Origin: Bacteroidales bacterium UBA5349
Lineage (GTDB): Bacteria > Bacteroidota > Bacteroidia > Bacteroidales > Tenuifilaceae
Assembly: GCA_002410065.1 (NCBI GenBank)
Contig: DHQB01000027.1
Span: 156,579 to 220,578, forward strand
Length of the DNA: 64,000 nucleotides
Reading direction: 5' to 3'
Position 1 is the stretch's first letter. The number at the start of each line of letters is the position of its first letter. The translations under genes were made by a program, and so were the position numbers. The notes beneath the pieces are model-generated. The model saw only the letters and a list, made by a program, of their open reading frames with translations. It was not told the DNA's origin and ran no database searches. Shown in pieces: positions 50,505-60,157 of this stretch.

Positions 50505-53054
50505 TTACCGCGTTTTTAGCCTGTTAATGTCGCTTGTTATTAAGGTATTAACCCTTTTTACCTCTTGCTCAATGGCAGCCAAGGATTTTTCTAAACTCTG
50601 AGCAGTCGTGTTAATGTCTAAATTTTCAAGACCTTCAACCTCAAGCGCAATTGTAAATACTTTTAGCTGCCTGAATGCCGATTTCATTTTATGAGCAAGT
50701 TCACTAACTTCCTTCCAATCCGCTTTCTCAACTGAGTTTTTTAGGTTCTTAAGGTTAAGCTCAGAATTATCAATAAACGATTGGAGTATGATACAGGTTG
50801 ATTCATCATCATCGTTTGCAAAGCGCAGTATATCAGAAATATCGTAATCGCCTTGTAATGATGACACTCTAGGGGTGGAGTCTATCAACTTTTCTTCGCC
50901 AATTAAGGTTGCTATTGCATTGTATAGTTCAATCTCATCGAAGGGTTTTACAAGATAAGCAGCGAAACCAGCCTCGGCGTATTCACTTTGCTGCTCAATA
51001 TTACTGTTTGCTGTTATGGCTAGGGTGGGAGGCGGATTGGGAATGCTTCCTTGAATGGCTTTTGATAAATCAAAACCACTGAGACCAGGCATCTGAATAT
51101 CTGTAATCACAATTGCATAACTATTCGTTTTGGCAAGTCGAAGTGCTTCGTTTGGATCTCCAACAATAGTCGGGCTTACGCCAAGCGTTTTAAGCATTTC
51201 CCGAATGAGAAGTTGTCCTATGGGATCATCTTCGGCAACAAGGATATCGATATTTGACGGTAGAGTTGGTTTATGAAGTGTTTCTAAACTTTTAATATGC
51301 TCTTCTGTAGCAATTGGATATGAAATCTTTATAGAGAAAGTAGAGCCTTCATCAATCTTGCTAGTTACGGTAATGGTGCCCTTCTGAAGCTCGATTAACT
51401 TTTTTACAATGGTTAACCCTAAGCCAGTTCCGCCAAACAGCCTTGAGGTGCTAGAATCTATTTGGCTAAATTGCTCAAAAATAGTATCGAGCATATCCTT
51501 TGGAATTCCAATACCTGTGTCACTAACTATTACCTCAATATCCAGATTGTGTTCATCTTGCATTTCGGCATTTAGGCTTAGGTTTACTCCACCCATGTGA
51601 GTAAATTTAATTGCGTTGCTAAGCAGATTGTACATAATTTGCTTTAACCTAAGCGGATCGCCAACTATAGAAGTTTTTGCCAAATTGTTTGCATTCATGC
51701 TATAGTTTAGCCCTTTTTCATGGGCCTTTACCCTAAGGGTGTTAAATGCTTCAGCAATTATCTTCTCGGGGATAAAGGCTACTTTTTCGAATTTCAAGTA
51801 TTCGCCTTCAATCTTTGAGAGGTCAAGTATGTCGTTTACAATTTGGAGAAGATGCTGCGACGAACTGTTCATTAATTCAACTTCATGCTTTTGCTCTTCG
51901 TCCAGTTGACTATTGCTTAGTTTTTTTGATAGGCCAATTATTGCAGTAAGCGGAGTACGTATCTCATGATTCATATTTGCTAAGAACTCCTCCTTAACGT
52001 GCAATAGTTTTTCAGCATACTGTTTTGCTTCAAACAGTTGGTTTCGGTAATAGTTTGCCCTCGATAAATCTCTAAAAATTGTCCATATAAAAAGAATACT
52101 CATAATGAGTGCAAAACTACCAAGTCCTAAGAGCATATAGGTCGACTCCTTTACGGTTTTCTTTACCTCCTCGGCCATGTTGTATGAGTTCATAAGCTCT
52201 TCGCGTTCAAGGAGTGAGAGGACAGTACGTATCTGATCCATAATCTCCTTGTCACTTTTAAGGAGTTCCAACTCCTTTTCGCCAATGTTATACATGGCCA
52301 TTTCCTGCTGATCTTGAATCTCGGCGAGTATTCTAACCACTTCGTTCATAAGGCTATCGGAGGGCGACATCATCGATTTTCTGAGTGTGTCAATCTGAGT
52401 TTCAACCTCAACAATTAGCTTGGTTATGGTTGAATCAGTTGGTTCTTTCTTTGAAAACCAACGCAAGAGCTTACTGAAAACACCCTGCGTTGAGGCTTCG
52501 TTGTCAACATTAATAATGGAATCGCGACGCGATTTTGTGGTAGTTGTAACGCTTGTGATTACTGCCGATTCTTTAACTCCATCGAGGTTAATATTTTCAA
52601 CCTCTTCCAATGCTTTTGCATAAAAGCGCGATGATTGGTCTGTTTTTTTTAGAGCAATTAGTTCACGAAGTACCCTTCTCTTTCTGTTGAGCAACTCCTG
52701 GATGAACCTAATTTTTTCGCTTTGAACCGGGTTATTATCTGCCAGAGTGAGTATTGAATCAACCTTGGTGTTTATGTTTTTCATAAAACCCAAGTAAATC
52801 GACAGGTAACTCTCGTTTTGGGTAAGCGTATAGGTTCTTATATTGCTCTCGGCCTCGTATATGTCGGTTATAATTGAGTTAAGCTTAATAAGCTTTTGAC
52901 TGGGTTCAGAGATGGATTGACGTGTTTTGGTCAGGTCGATAAACCCTTTGTAAGTAACAGCAAGGGCAGCAAGGGCTATACTAAGGATAATAAGGTAACC
53001 AAAAAGCACTTTTGGCTTTATTTTTCCTTGTTTATTTTTTTGTTTCTTGTTCAT
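50505..53054 (-). CDS. Hybrid sensor histidine kinase with receiver and Hpt domains
   Basis: About 849 residues from the ATG at 53054; a TTG at 53081 is open but less likely. Domains in order: N-terminal membrane helix (residues 15-37), a long helical periplasmic domain (about 38-300), a second membrane helix near 305-325, HisKA with MNHEIRTPLTAIIGLSKKL (phospho-His), HATPase with N-, G1- and G2-boxes (DTGIGIPKDM, GGTGLGLTIVKKL), a receiver (ILVAEDDPIGQLLIREML, D in VITDIQMPGLSGF), and Hpt with LAHKMKSAFRQL. The whole phosphorelay is thus in one chain. The preceding lipoprotein gene ends 33 bases upstream and probably belongs to the same operon. The signal sensed is unknown. Confidence 0.93.
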   Translation of the reverse strand: MNKKQKNKQGKIKPKVLFGYLIILSIALAALAVTYKGFIDLTKTRQSISEPSQKLIKLNSIITDIYEAESNIRTYTLTQNESYLSIYLGFMKNINTKVDSILTLADNNPVQSEKIRFIQELLNRKRRVLRELIALKKTDQSSRFYAKALEEVENINLDGVKESAVITSVTTTTKSRRDSIINVDNEASTQGVFSKLLRWFSKKEPTDSTITKLIVEVETQIDTLRKSMMSPSDSLMNEVVRILAEIQDQQEMAMYNIGEKELELLKSDKEIMDQIRTVLSLLEREELMNSYNMAEEVKKTVKESTYMLLGLGSFALIMSILFIWTIFRDLSRANYYRNQLFEAKQYAEKLLHVKEEFLANMNHEIRTPLTAIIGLSKKLSNSQLDEEQKHEVELMNSSSQHLLQIVNDILDLSKIEGEYLKFEKVAFIPEKIIAEAFNTLRVKAHEKGLNYSMNANNLAKTSIVGDPLRLKQIMYNLLSNAIKFTHMGGVNLSLNAEMQDEHNLDIEVIVSDTGIGIPKDMLDTIFEQFSQIDSSTSRLFGGTGLGLTIVKKLIELQKGTITVTSKIDEGSTFSIKISYPIATEEHIKSLETLHKPTLPSNIDILVAEDDPIGQLLIREMLKTLGVSPTIVGDPNEALRLAKTNSYAIVITDIQMPGLSGFDLSKAIQGSIPNPPPTLAITANSNIEQQSEYAEAGFAAYLVKPFDEIELYNAIATLIGEEKLIDSTPRVSSLQGDYDISDILRFANDDDESTCIILQSFIDNSELNLKNLKNSVEKADWKEVSELAHKMKSAFRQLKVFTIALEVEGLENLDINTTAQSLEKSLAAIEQEVKRVNTLITSDINRLKTR

Positions 53055-53087
53055 AACCCTTGTGGTTTTAGCCCTTGCCAATAAGTG

Positions 53088-53957
53088 CTATTGCTTAAGT
53101 TGAATTACAAGGTATTTGCTGGCAGCCCAGAAAAGGTTGGGGTCGGTAATGTCAATCGACACAATTATACCATTCTCATTCTGAATAAACTTGTAGCTAC
53201 TGCTGGGGTGCGTTGTAATTAACTCGGCAGATTTTGCAAATAGGGGAATTGAATTAACTTGGCTAATGCTTGTAGCCGTGAAATACTCCTCGTTAAAATC
53301 GGCTTTGAGTTTAAAACTACGTCCTAACCCAAGAAACCCGCCAGCTTTTTCGATAACCCCATTATCTATAAGCTCTTTGCGACTTCCCATGGTAAACCAA
53401 GCCAAGTCCAAAGCCTCTTTGCGTATGGTGAGTTCGTGTTCAAGCATTTCGTTCTCAAGAGTAAGCGTATCGAGCGTGGCATTAAGCGATTCTACGGAGA
53501 AGTCGAGCTCTGCAAGTTGCCCTTTCAATGCCTCTACTTCTGCATCTCGAACCTCAATCATATTATTAGCATTTTTAAGCCTTTCCTCAAATTCCAATAT
53601 CTGAAAGTTTGCCCCTTTTAGCTTACCATTTAGGTATGCAATGGCTTTTCGGTTCTTGGTCATCAACTCGTTTATTGTATTGATGTCATCCTGAATCCTA
53701 TCGCGGGTGTTTTTCTCCATCTCGTCGCCAAGGGCAGCATTTTTGGCAATTATTTGCTCTTTTTGCATTATCAGCGTGATGTTCGACTCAATATCATTAA
53801 GCATTCTGAAAAAACTGTTAATGGTAGAATCCTTTTCGGCCGATTGATCTTTAAGTTCGCTAAGCTGTTTTTTTAGCTCAATGTTCTCAAGTTTCTCTTG
53901 TTGGTTACATCCCCAAAGGGCAAGGGTGATAAACGAAAGTATTAGTAATCTTTTCAT
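53088..53957 (-). CDS. Coiled-coil lipoprotein
   Basis: The 289 residues open with a lipoprotein signal (MKRLLILSFITLALWGC, lipobox LWGC). A long coiled coil follows (about 20-180; QQEKLENIELKKQLSELKDQ and LEFEERLKNANNMIEVRDAE). A C-terminal globular part of about 100 residues (LAWFTMGSRKELIDNGVIEKAGG, AELITTHPSSSYKFIQNENG) ends the chain. Many Bacteroidota lipoproteins have this layout; none has a clear function. It immediately precedes the hybrid kinase gene in the same direction, so a periplasmic partner role to that sensor is a reasonable guess. Confidence 0.75.
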   Translation of the reverse strand: MKRLLILSFITLALWGCNQQEKLENIELKKQLSELKDQSAEKDSTINSFFRMLNDIESNITLIMQKEQIIAKNAALGDEMEKNTRDRIQDDINTINELMTKNRKAIAYLNGKLKGANFQILEFEERLKNANNMIEVRDAEVEALKGQLAELDFSVESLNATLDTLTLENEMLEHELTIRKEALDLAWFTMGSRKELIDNGVIEKAGGFLGLGRSFKLKADFNEEYFTATSISQVNSIPLFAKSAELITTHPSSSYKFIQNENGIIVSIDITDPNLFWAASKYLVIQLKQ

Positions 53958-54123
53958 GATGTTTTTTTTAATTATGGTTTGGATTAAGGTAATGGGCTAA
54001 ATGTGTACCAAAAAACAGCTTAATGAGCAAATCCCTTTGGGCATGCCCTGTGCAAATGAACACAAAAAGGTTTGGTTCTTATGCAAAACTGGGGAAAAAA
54101 TCAACACAGTGTGATTAATTATG

Positions 54124-55788
54124 CTAACGATTTGATAAGTTGAAACGGCTAAGGTCTGCCTTTTTAAGATAGTGAGCAACTAGCCTAAGGAACTCATCGG
54201 GGTCAATTGGTTTGGCTAAATAATCGTTGCAACCTGCCTTTAGGCATTTTGTTCGGTCGTCGTTAAGCACATTTGCCGTTTGGGCTATAACGCACATCTC
54301 TGGATTTTGCTTTTTTATCTGTGCCGTTGCCTCATAACCATCGATGAACGGAAGGCGCATATCCATGATTACAAGATCGATATCGGATGCTAAACTGCTA
54401 ATTTCAATTGCATCCTCGCCATTTTTGGCATGAATAATTTTTACGTTGGTATCCTTAAGTAAGGCCTCAATAAACTGAAAGCTAATTAAATCGTCCTCAA
54501 CAACAAGGATTTTTTTACCCTCAAAATTCAAATTCTGAAAGGTTATGGATGATTTTGAGGTGAACGATTGTTCGATAGCACTGGCTTGCAGGTACGGAAT
54601 AGTAAAGTAAAACTTTGTCCCCATGTCGGGCTGGCTATCAAACCAAATATCCCCTTTCAGCAAGTTAACTAGTCCTTTGGAAATTGGCAACCCTAGCCCT
54701 GTTCCGCTGGGGTTGTAGGGTGACGCTAAGGAGTAACGGTTAAATCGGTCGAAAACCTTTTCTTGCATATCGTTTGGTATGCCAATGCCCGTATCCTTTA
54801 CAAAGAACTTTATGCGGTTATTATCCTCTACAGTATATCCAAATTCAACCTGTCCCTTGCGCGTAAATTTTAGGGCATTATCAATTAGGTTGGTTAGTAT
54901 TTGTTCAATGCGCAAAGCGTCCGATACCATGTTGCTGCGTGAATCATTCAGCGAGAGGTTGAGTTTTAATTCCACACCATCCCTTTTTTTATCGCAGGTG
55001 CTTGAATTGAATATGGTGAATAAATCGTAAAGCAATTGATTTAGGTTGAATGATTCATTCTTTATAACAACCTGTCCGGCATCAATTTGCGAAATATTAA
55101 TTAAGTCGTTGATTATGTGGAGCAACGACATTCCTCTTCGATTGATAATGTCAAGGTATTTCTTGCGAGTTTCGGGGCTCAAATCCTCATCGGATAAAAA
55201 TCGGGCAAAACCTAGAATCCCATTCAGTGGAGTCCGAATCTCGTGGCTCATATTGGCTAGGAATGTCGATTTTAATTTATCGCTTGCCTGAGCCTTCTTT
55301 AGCATGGTAACTAAATCTTGTGTACGATTTTGGACGATACTTTCAAGATGAGCGTTAATGTGATTTAGTTTTTTATTGGCTTGAGAAAGTTCTTTGCTCT
55401 TATATCTATATCTGCGGGTATTGAATAAAGAAATAGCAAGTATTGAGACAACTAGGAGTGAAATAGCCCAAAAAGCAATCAGATGGGAGCGGTTCTTATT
55501 ATCTTGTACTTTATCGTCTTCAAGATTAGCCCCCCTCAGGCTCGAATTATGCTGTTTTGCTTCATTTAATTCTTTTGACTTTTTACCGTTGGTTAGTTGC
55601 AAAAACGGAGTGCTTGTTTTCTGAACAGTTTGTGTGTTAACAAAAATCAACACAAATATTGAATGGCTTTGGCTGAGGGAAAGCAGATTGCCAATTTTGA
55701 GGCTCCCATAATCAGGCAATTGTCCATTTATTGGCTGAGCAAGCCAAGAGAGGAGGATTAATGGGATTATGAACCTAAAACGCAGCAT
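54124..55788 (-). CDS. Hybrid sensor histidine kinase with receiver, shortened sensor region
   Basis: The 554 residues begin with a signal peptide (RFIIPLILLSWLAQPINGQ). Only about 80 residues lie before a membrane helix (HLIAFWAISLLVVSILAISLFN). A coiled coil, HisKA (LANMSHEIRTPLNGILGF), HATPase (DTGIGIPNDM, GTGLGLPISKGL) and a C-terminal receiver (ILVVEDDLISFQFIEALL, D in VIMDMRLPFIDGYEA) follow. Sisters of this family usually have several hundred residues of TPR repeats before the membrane helix. The remaining linker (NGKKSKELNEAKQHNSSL) resembles only the last piece of such a region. The gene may have lost its sensor by deletion yet still encodes a full kinase. Confidence 0.85.
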   Translation of the reverse strand: MLRFRFIIPLILLSWLAQPINGQLPDYGSLKIGNLLSLSQSHSIFVLIFVNTQTVQKTSTPFLQLTNGKKSKELNEAKQHNSSLRGANLEDDKVQDNKNRSHLIAFWAISLLVVSILAISLFNTRRYRYKSKELSQANKKLNHINAHLESIVQNRTQDLVTMLKKAQASDKLKSTFLANMSHEIRTPLNGILGFARFLSDEDLSPETRKKYLDIINRRGMSLLHIINDLINISQIDAGQVVIKNESFNLNQLLYDLFTIFNSSTCDKKRDGVELKLNLSLNDSRSNMVSDALRIEQILTNLIDNALKFTRKGQVEFGYTVEDNNRIKFFVKDTGIGIPNDMQEKVFDRFNRYSLASPYNPSGTGLGLPISKGLVNLLKGDIWFDSQPDMGTKFYFTIPYLQASAIEQSFTSKSSITFQNLNFEGKKILVVEDDLISFQFIEALLKDTNVKIIHAKNGEDAIEISSLASDIDLVIMDMRLPFIDGYEATAQIKKQNPEMCVIAQTANVLNDDRTKCLKAGCNDYLAKPIDPDEFLRLVAHYLKKADLSRFNLSNR

Positions 55789-56024
55789 TTTTTTAAAAGC
55801 TATGCAGCTAAAATATGTTTTTTTACCATTGAAAAGTCAATCCTACCCTAATATTTGCTGATGTTTTACATTAACGATAAAAAGCCAATGATGTACGTTC
55901 TTATTTTTAGCTCCAAAGTTTTTAAAGTTTAGCAGTTATTGTTTAAAGGAACAAACAATGTAAAAGCATGTGCTGCGTTTAAATGAGTCATCAGTACCAG
56001 AAGAATTACCAAAACGTTTAATTC

Positions 56025-56053
56025 TTGAATTTGTAACACTTTTGATATTTTTG
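56025..56053 (+). promoter_or_regulatory. Promoter of the TonB-like gene
   Basis: TTG at 56025-56027 and TATTTTTG at 56046-56053 are 18 bases apart, matching the Bacteroidota promoter; the ATG is 23 bases beyond. Confidence 0.65.
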
Positions 56054-56075
56054 CAGTAATTTCACGGCTCCACAA

Positions 56076-56873
56076 ATGGAGAATAAGAACAATAACATAT
56101 CGCAATTTGAGGGTTGGGTTGATAGAATAGCCCATGCCTTTTTTATGTTTTGGAATAGGCATAAAGTAGGTATTTTGGGCACCATTGCCCTCAATATGGT
56201 GTTGGCAATTCTTTTCTTTGTGTTCGAGCTTAAGGGCAGGCCCCATCCTGCTGATCCTTTGGTGCTTGTTGATTTTGAGAGAGAGTACGAGATCCTTCCA
56301 CCCAAAGAGCCCGAGGTTTCAGATCCACTGCTTCCGCAGGATGCAATTAATCCGTTAAAGGAGTGGGAGGCAATACGCAACATTGCCATTGATGCTACAA
56401 ATGAGGATCTGAACCCCGGCTTATCCGACGAGAAGAAGATTGACGCCGATGAGTTATACCAAGAGGCCCAGCGCATTAGGGCAGATATGCAACGAAACAA
56501 GGAAATGTGGGAAAACTCACAGGACGCAGAGGCACTAGATATCCCCAACGTTGAAGAGAAAAAGGTTGAACCGTCGGAGATTGGCCATTACAAAGGGCCT
56601 ACGGTGATAAGCTATTTTTTAAAGGATAGAAAAGCCTTGCGATTGCCCGTTCCAGCCTATAAGTGTGAGGGGGGTGGTCAGGTAGTTGTTGATATTGAAG
56701 TACTCACCGATGGAACTGTGGGCAAGGCAAGCATCGACACGCAAAACTCTGTAATAGATGATTGTATGAACCAAGCAGCTATAAATGCAGCAAAGGCAAG
56801 TCTTTTTACCGTTGCTGCTTCTGCACCTTCGAGGCAAAAGGGAAGCATTACCTATCTGTTTGTTCCTCAATAA
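56076..56873 (+). CDS. TonB-like energy transducer protein
   Basis: The 265-residue protein has one membrane helix near residues 33-53 (VGILGTIALNMVLAILFFVF), a cytoplasmic N-terminus of about 30 residues, and a charged periplasmic linker containing PKEPEVSDPLLPQD. A TonB C-terminal-like domain ends the chain (about 190-265): GGGQVVVDIEVLTDGTVGKASI, then AINAAKASLFTVAASAP and SITYLF. The proline-rich repeat of classical TonB is weak. It may link the proton motive force to outer-membrane receptors, but no ExbB/ExbD or receptor is adjacent. Some such proteins have other roles. Confidence 0.75.
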   Translation: MENKNNNISQFEGWVDRIAHAFFMFWNRHKVGILGTIALNMVLAILFFVFELKGRPHPADPLVLVDFEREYEILPPKEPEVSDPLLPQDAINPLKEWEAIRNIAIDATNEDLNPGLSDEKKIDADELYQEAQRIRADMQRNKEMWENSQDAEALDIPNVEEKKVEPSEIGHYKGPTVISYFLKDRKALRLPVPAYKCEGGGQVVVDIEVLTDGTVGKASIDTQNSVIDDCMNQAAINAAKASLFTVAASAPSRQKGSITYLFVPQ

Positions 56874-56874
56874 C

Positions 56875-58092
56875 CTAAAAGGCAGCCATCAGCAAATTGA
56901 TATCGCGTGAGGGTATATTGTATAGGTTTCCCAAATAGCTGTTAGTGAGTATTCCGTTGTAAATATAAATTCCGTTCCTAAGCCCAGGGTCATCCTTTAG
57001 GTGCTGCTTTATTCCTCCACTTTCGCTAATTTCAAGCAGTAAAGGAGTAAAAACATTGCTAATGGCTATTGATGATGTTCGGGCAACCCTAGCGGTTATG
57101 TTTGGAACACAGTAGTGAATAACTCCGTGTTTTACGTATGCCGGATCCTTATGGTCTCTAACCTCCGATGTTTCAAAGCAACCCCCTCTATCGATGCTTA
57201 AATCTACAATAACAGATCCTTTTTTCATCAATTTAACCTGATCTTCGGTTATCATAAATTTTCCCTTGTTCTCATCGGGCTGCAAAGTGCCAATTACAAC
57301 ATCAGCTGTTTTGAGTACCCTCTCAAGCACTTGTTTGTGGAAGATTGAGGTATAAAGCCTTTGCCCTAAAATATCTTGAACCTCCATTAAACGCTTAATG
57401 GAGTCGTCAAATAGTTTAACGTTTGCACCTAAGCCCAATGCCGCTCTGGCGGCAAATTCGCCTGCCGTTCCGGCCCCAAGAATCACAACCTCGGTAGGGG
57501 TAATTCCCGATACCCCGCCAAGCATTACACCTTTGCCCTTATTAACGTTACTCAGGTACTCAGCGGCCACCAGAATGGATGTGCTGCCGGCAATAGAGCT
57601 CATGGCTCGAACTATAGGGTATGCACCATCGCTATCGCGAATGCCCTCAAATGCAATTGCAGTTGTTCGCTTTTGCATAAGGTTTCGGATAAGCTGACCG
57701 CCAGTTGCTGTAAGGTGAAGAGATGAAAGCACGATTTGATTATCAGATAGCATGTCAATCTCCTCTTTAAGCAATGGCGAAACGGTAAGAACAATTTCAC
57801 ATTTAAAAACCTCTTGCTTAGTTCTAACAATTTGAGCGCCCCTTTCGCTATAATCGGTATTGTTGTAGTTGGCAAGTTTGCCCGCATCTTCTTCAATAAT
57901 AATTTCGTGCCCTTGATCCACTAATAGTTCAACGGCTTCGGGGGTAAGAGGCATCCGACTCTCGGTTTCGTTGCTCTCTTTTGGTATTCCAATAACTAAC
58001 TTTTGGGTTTGCTTCCTTACTTCAAGCATCTCCTCTTGGGGCATTAAGCCTTTAACAAACGGAAACTCTTGTGATGGTGATAAACGGGCCAT
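56875..58092 (-). CDS. ald: Alanine dehydrogenase
   Basis: The 405-residue enzyme interconverts alanine and pyruvate using NAD. The N-terminal substrate domain shows IGIPKESNETESRMPLTPEAVELL and GHEIIIEEDAG. A Rossmann NAD domain begins near residue 200 with VVILGAGTAGEFAARAALGLGA, where GAGTAG is the nucleotide loop. IVDLSIDRGGCFE and VPNITARVARTSSIAISNVFTP complete the family signature. It is longer at the N-terminus than the 370-residue Bacillus enzyme. The gene is monocistronic and converges with the TonB-like gene, the stop codons being adjacent. A transhydrogenase alpha subunit is a less likely alternative. Confidence 0.88.
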   Translation of the reverse strand: MARLSPSQEFPFVKGLMPQEEMLEVRKQTQKLVIGIPKESNETESRMPLTPEAVELLVDQGHEIIIEEDAGKLANYNNTDYSERGAQIVRTKQEVFKCEIVLTVSPLLKEEIDMLSDNQIVLSSLHLTATGGQLIRNLMQKRTTAIAFEGIRDSDGAYPIVRAMSSIAGSTSILVAAEYLSNVNKGKGVMLGGVSGITPTEVVILGAGTAGEFAARAALGLGANVKLFDDSIKRLMEVQDILGQRLYTSIFHKQVLERVLKTADVVIGTLQPDENKGKFMITEDQVKLMKKGSVIVDLSIDRGGCFETSEVRDHKDPAYVKHGVIHYCVPNITARVARTSSIAISNVFTPLLLEISESGGIKQHLKDDPGLRNGIYIYNGILTNSYLGNLYNIPSRDINLLMAAF

Positions 58093-58311
58093 AATGGATT
58101 ATGTTGGGTGAAACTAATGGGTTTTAAAAATTGAGTTATAAAATTACGGTTCTCATAATTTCTAGGTATAGGCATATAAAGGTAAGGCAAAATATGGTAC
58201 GGAGAGTTTTTTTTAGATTCATTTATTTCAACAATAGTCCCAAATTTCTGTTTATTTCAATGATATTTGCACGATAATTTTTGTTTGAGGTACGCACAAA
58301 ACTTTAACCCT

Positions 58312-59292
58312 ATGCTTTGTATTAAAGATTCACATACCGATCCCTACTTTAACATTGCTGCAGATGAATATGCGCTTAAAAGCCTTACCGACGATTGTTT
58401 TATGCTCTGGCGGAACGAGCCATCAATTATTGTTGGTAAGCACCAGAACACCCTAGCCGAAATAGATATTGATTACGTTAAGGCGAATAATATAAAAGTG
58501 GTTAGGCGCATTTCGGGAGGCGGTGCTGTGTTTCACGACTTGGGTAACCTTAATTTCACCTTTGTAAAAAATGCAGGAGAGGGTGCGCAGGGTGATTTTC
58601 GAAAATTTACCCTACCCATTCTTGATGTTTTACAAGGGATGGGCATAGATGCGAAGTTCGAAGGGCGTAACGACCTTACCATTGATGGGAAAAAGTTCTC
58701 AGGCAATGCTGAGAGTATTTGGAAGAACAGGGTTTTGCATCACGGTACGCTATTGTTTTCGGCTGTAATGACCGATTTGTCGGCAGCCCTAAAGGTGAAC
58801 CCGCTTAAATTTCAGGACAAGGCAGTAAAGTCTGTTCGCTCAAGAGTAACTAATATTAGTGAGCATCTGAAAGAGAAAATGGATGTACTAGAGTTTCGCG
58901 ACCGAATTATGCAACACATTATGGCAATGTATCCCGAGTCGAGAACATACGAATACACCCCCGAAGATATTGCTGGAATTGAGAAGTTGCGTGATGAGAA
59001 GTTCTCGCAGTGGGACTGGAATTTTGGTGATTCGCCAAAGTACGATTTTGCAAAATTGATTAGAACCGAGGGCGGAAGTGTTGAGTTTCACTTTAATGTT
59101 AAAAAGGGAAGAATAAGGGATATGCGTATTTATGGCGATTTTTTTCATAAACACGATACCGAGGAGGTTGAAAAATTGCTTGAGGGTGTAACTCACAATC
59201 ACGATGCCATACTGGCTAAGCTGCAACAAATTAACTTTAGTAACTACTTCAAAAACATTAGGGTTGATGAGTTTGTTGGTGGAATGTTTTAG
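58312..59292 (+). CDS. lplA: Lipoate-protein ligase
   Basis: About 326 residues from the ATG at 58312 (MLCIKDSHTDPYFNIAADEY); the open frame 15 codons upstream lacks family similarity. LplA attaches free lipoate to 2-oxoacid dehydrogenases and the glycine cleavage H protein. Signature blocks are visible: MLWRNEPSIIVGKHQN, VVRRISGGGAVFHDLGNLNFTF, GRNDLTIDGKKFSGNAE and HHGTLLFS. The Lys in DGKKFSG is the catalytic type. A C-terminal accessory domain (from about 230) is present, so the chain is complete. It converges with the ATP-cone nuclease gene. Confidence 0.95.
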   Translation: MLCIKDSHTDPYFNIAADEYALKSLTDDCFMLWRNEPSIIVGKHQNTLAEIDIDYVKANNIKVVRRISGGGAVFHDLGNLNFTFVKNAGEGAQGDFRKFTLPILDVLQGMGIDAKFEGRNDLTIDGKKFSGNAESIWKNRVLHHGTLLFSAVMTDLSAALKVNPLKFQDKAVKSVRSRVTNISEHLKEKMDVLEFRDRIMQHIMAMYPESRTYEYTPEDIAGIEKLRDEKFSQWDWNFGDSPKYDFAKLIRTEGGSVEFHFNVKKGRIRDMRIYGDFFHKHDTEEVEKLLEGVTHNHDAILAKLQQINFSNYFKNIRVDEFVGGMF

Positions 59293-59307
59293 CGAGATTA
59301 ACCCTCG

Positions 59308-60147
59308 TTAATCTTTGCACAATTCATCAATTTCACTTAGCACATACCTTCTCTTAATTTCTGAAAGGCCAAGCGGTTGTAAAAGTTCAGGGTTTTTTGC
59401 AAGTTGGTGACATAGCACAATGCCTTTATCCATAAGCTGCTGTTTTTCCATTTTGTTGAGTTGGGTAAGTGCTGTAACAGGGAACATTTTGTAGGTATCA
59501 ATCATATCCTTTAGGCTATGCTCTTTAGGGTAATCCCAGCTAACAAGGTGTAGCCCCGAGCACTTGCCATAATCCAAAGCATCTTCAGTAAAACGGGTGT
59601 TGGTTACAATCCACCCATGAAATTTGTACCCATTGTACTCAGGCAATTTGCTGCGGATTGCCTCAATATCGTTTACCCTCGACCGGATGTATAGCGGCAC
59701 CTGCACATTTGCATGTTTATCCTGAGTGTTGTAGTATTTACACTCAACCAGATACTGAGTACTATTTTTGGTTGCAACCACATCAACCTCGTGCTGCACG
59801 CATTGTCCTTGCACAATTACTCCAACCTTGGTATCAAAGCCCTGAATCTCGAAAATTTGCCCCACAAAATGCTCAAACGGATATCCGGTGGGGCCAAGCT
59901 CCATAAGTGCCTTTTTAAGGCTATATCTGGCCGCATAACCCTTACGCTTTTTCTTTAACAGATTAAAAGCCTTAGTGTATATCTGCTTGGTTGTTACACC
60001 CTCAACTAGCCATTCCTCTACCTCGGAGGCTATTTCGGTAATAATGCTCTCTTTTGCGCCAGCACGCCTAAGGGAATGTTCCAATTTGGCGATCTTAAAT
60101 ATTTCCTTTTGGCCTGTGGACTTAACAATCAGCGGTTCATTGCTCAT
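59308..60147 (-). CDS. ATP-cone/Mrr-like restriction-endonuclease fusion
   Basis: About 279 residues from the ATG at 60147; a start 14 codons upstream would overlap the HAD gene end. The N-terminal 95 residues match an ATP-cone: KSTGQKEIFKIAKLEHSLRRAG, EEWLVEGVTTKQIYTKAFNLL and YSLKKALMELGPTGYPFEHFV. ATP-cones sense nucleotides in ribonucleotide reductase and NrdR. Next is a PD-(D/E)xK nuclease core of the Mrr type: FEIQGFDTKV, the acidic HEVDVVA, then YLVECKYYN. No methylase or other restriction subunit is nearby. It follows the HAD phosphatase gene by 10 bases, so both probably share a transcript. Function is unknown; nucleotide-gated cleavage of DNA is a hypothesis. Confidence 0.8.
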   Translation of the reverse strand: MSNEPLIVKSTGQKEIFKIAKLEHSLRRAGAKESIITEIASEVEEWLVEGVTTKQIYTKAFNLLKKKRKGYAARYSLKKALMELGPTGYPFEHFVGQIFEIQGFDTKVGVIVQGQCVQHEVDVVATKNSTQYLVECKYYNTQDKHANVQVPLYIRSRVNDIEAIRSKLPEYNGYKFHGWIVTNTRFTEDALDYGKCSGLHLVSWDYPKEHSLKDMIDTYKMFPVTALTQLNKMEKQQLMDKGIVLCHQLAKNPELLQPLGLSEIKRRYVLSEIDELCKD

Positions 60148-60157
60148 GATGATGTAA

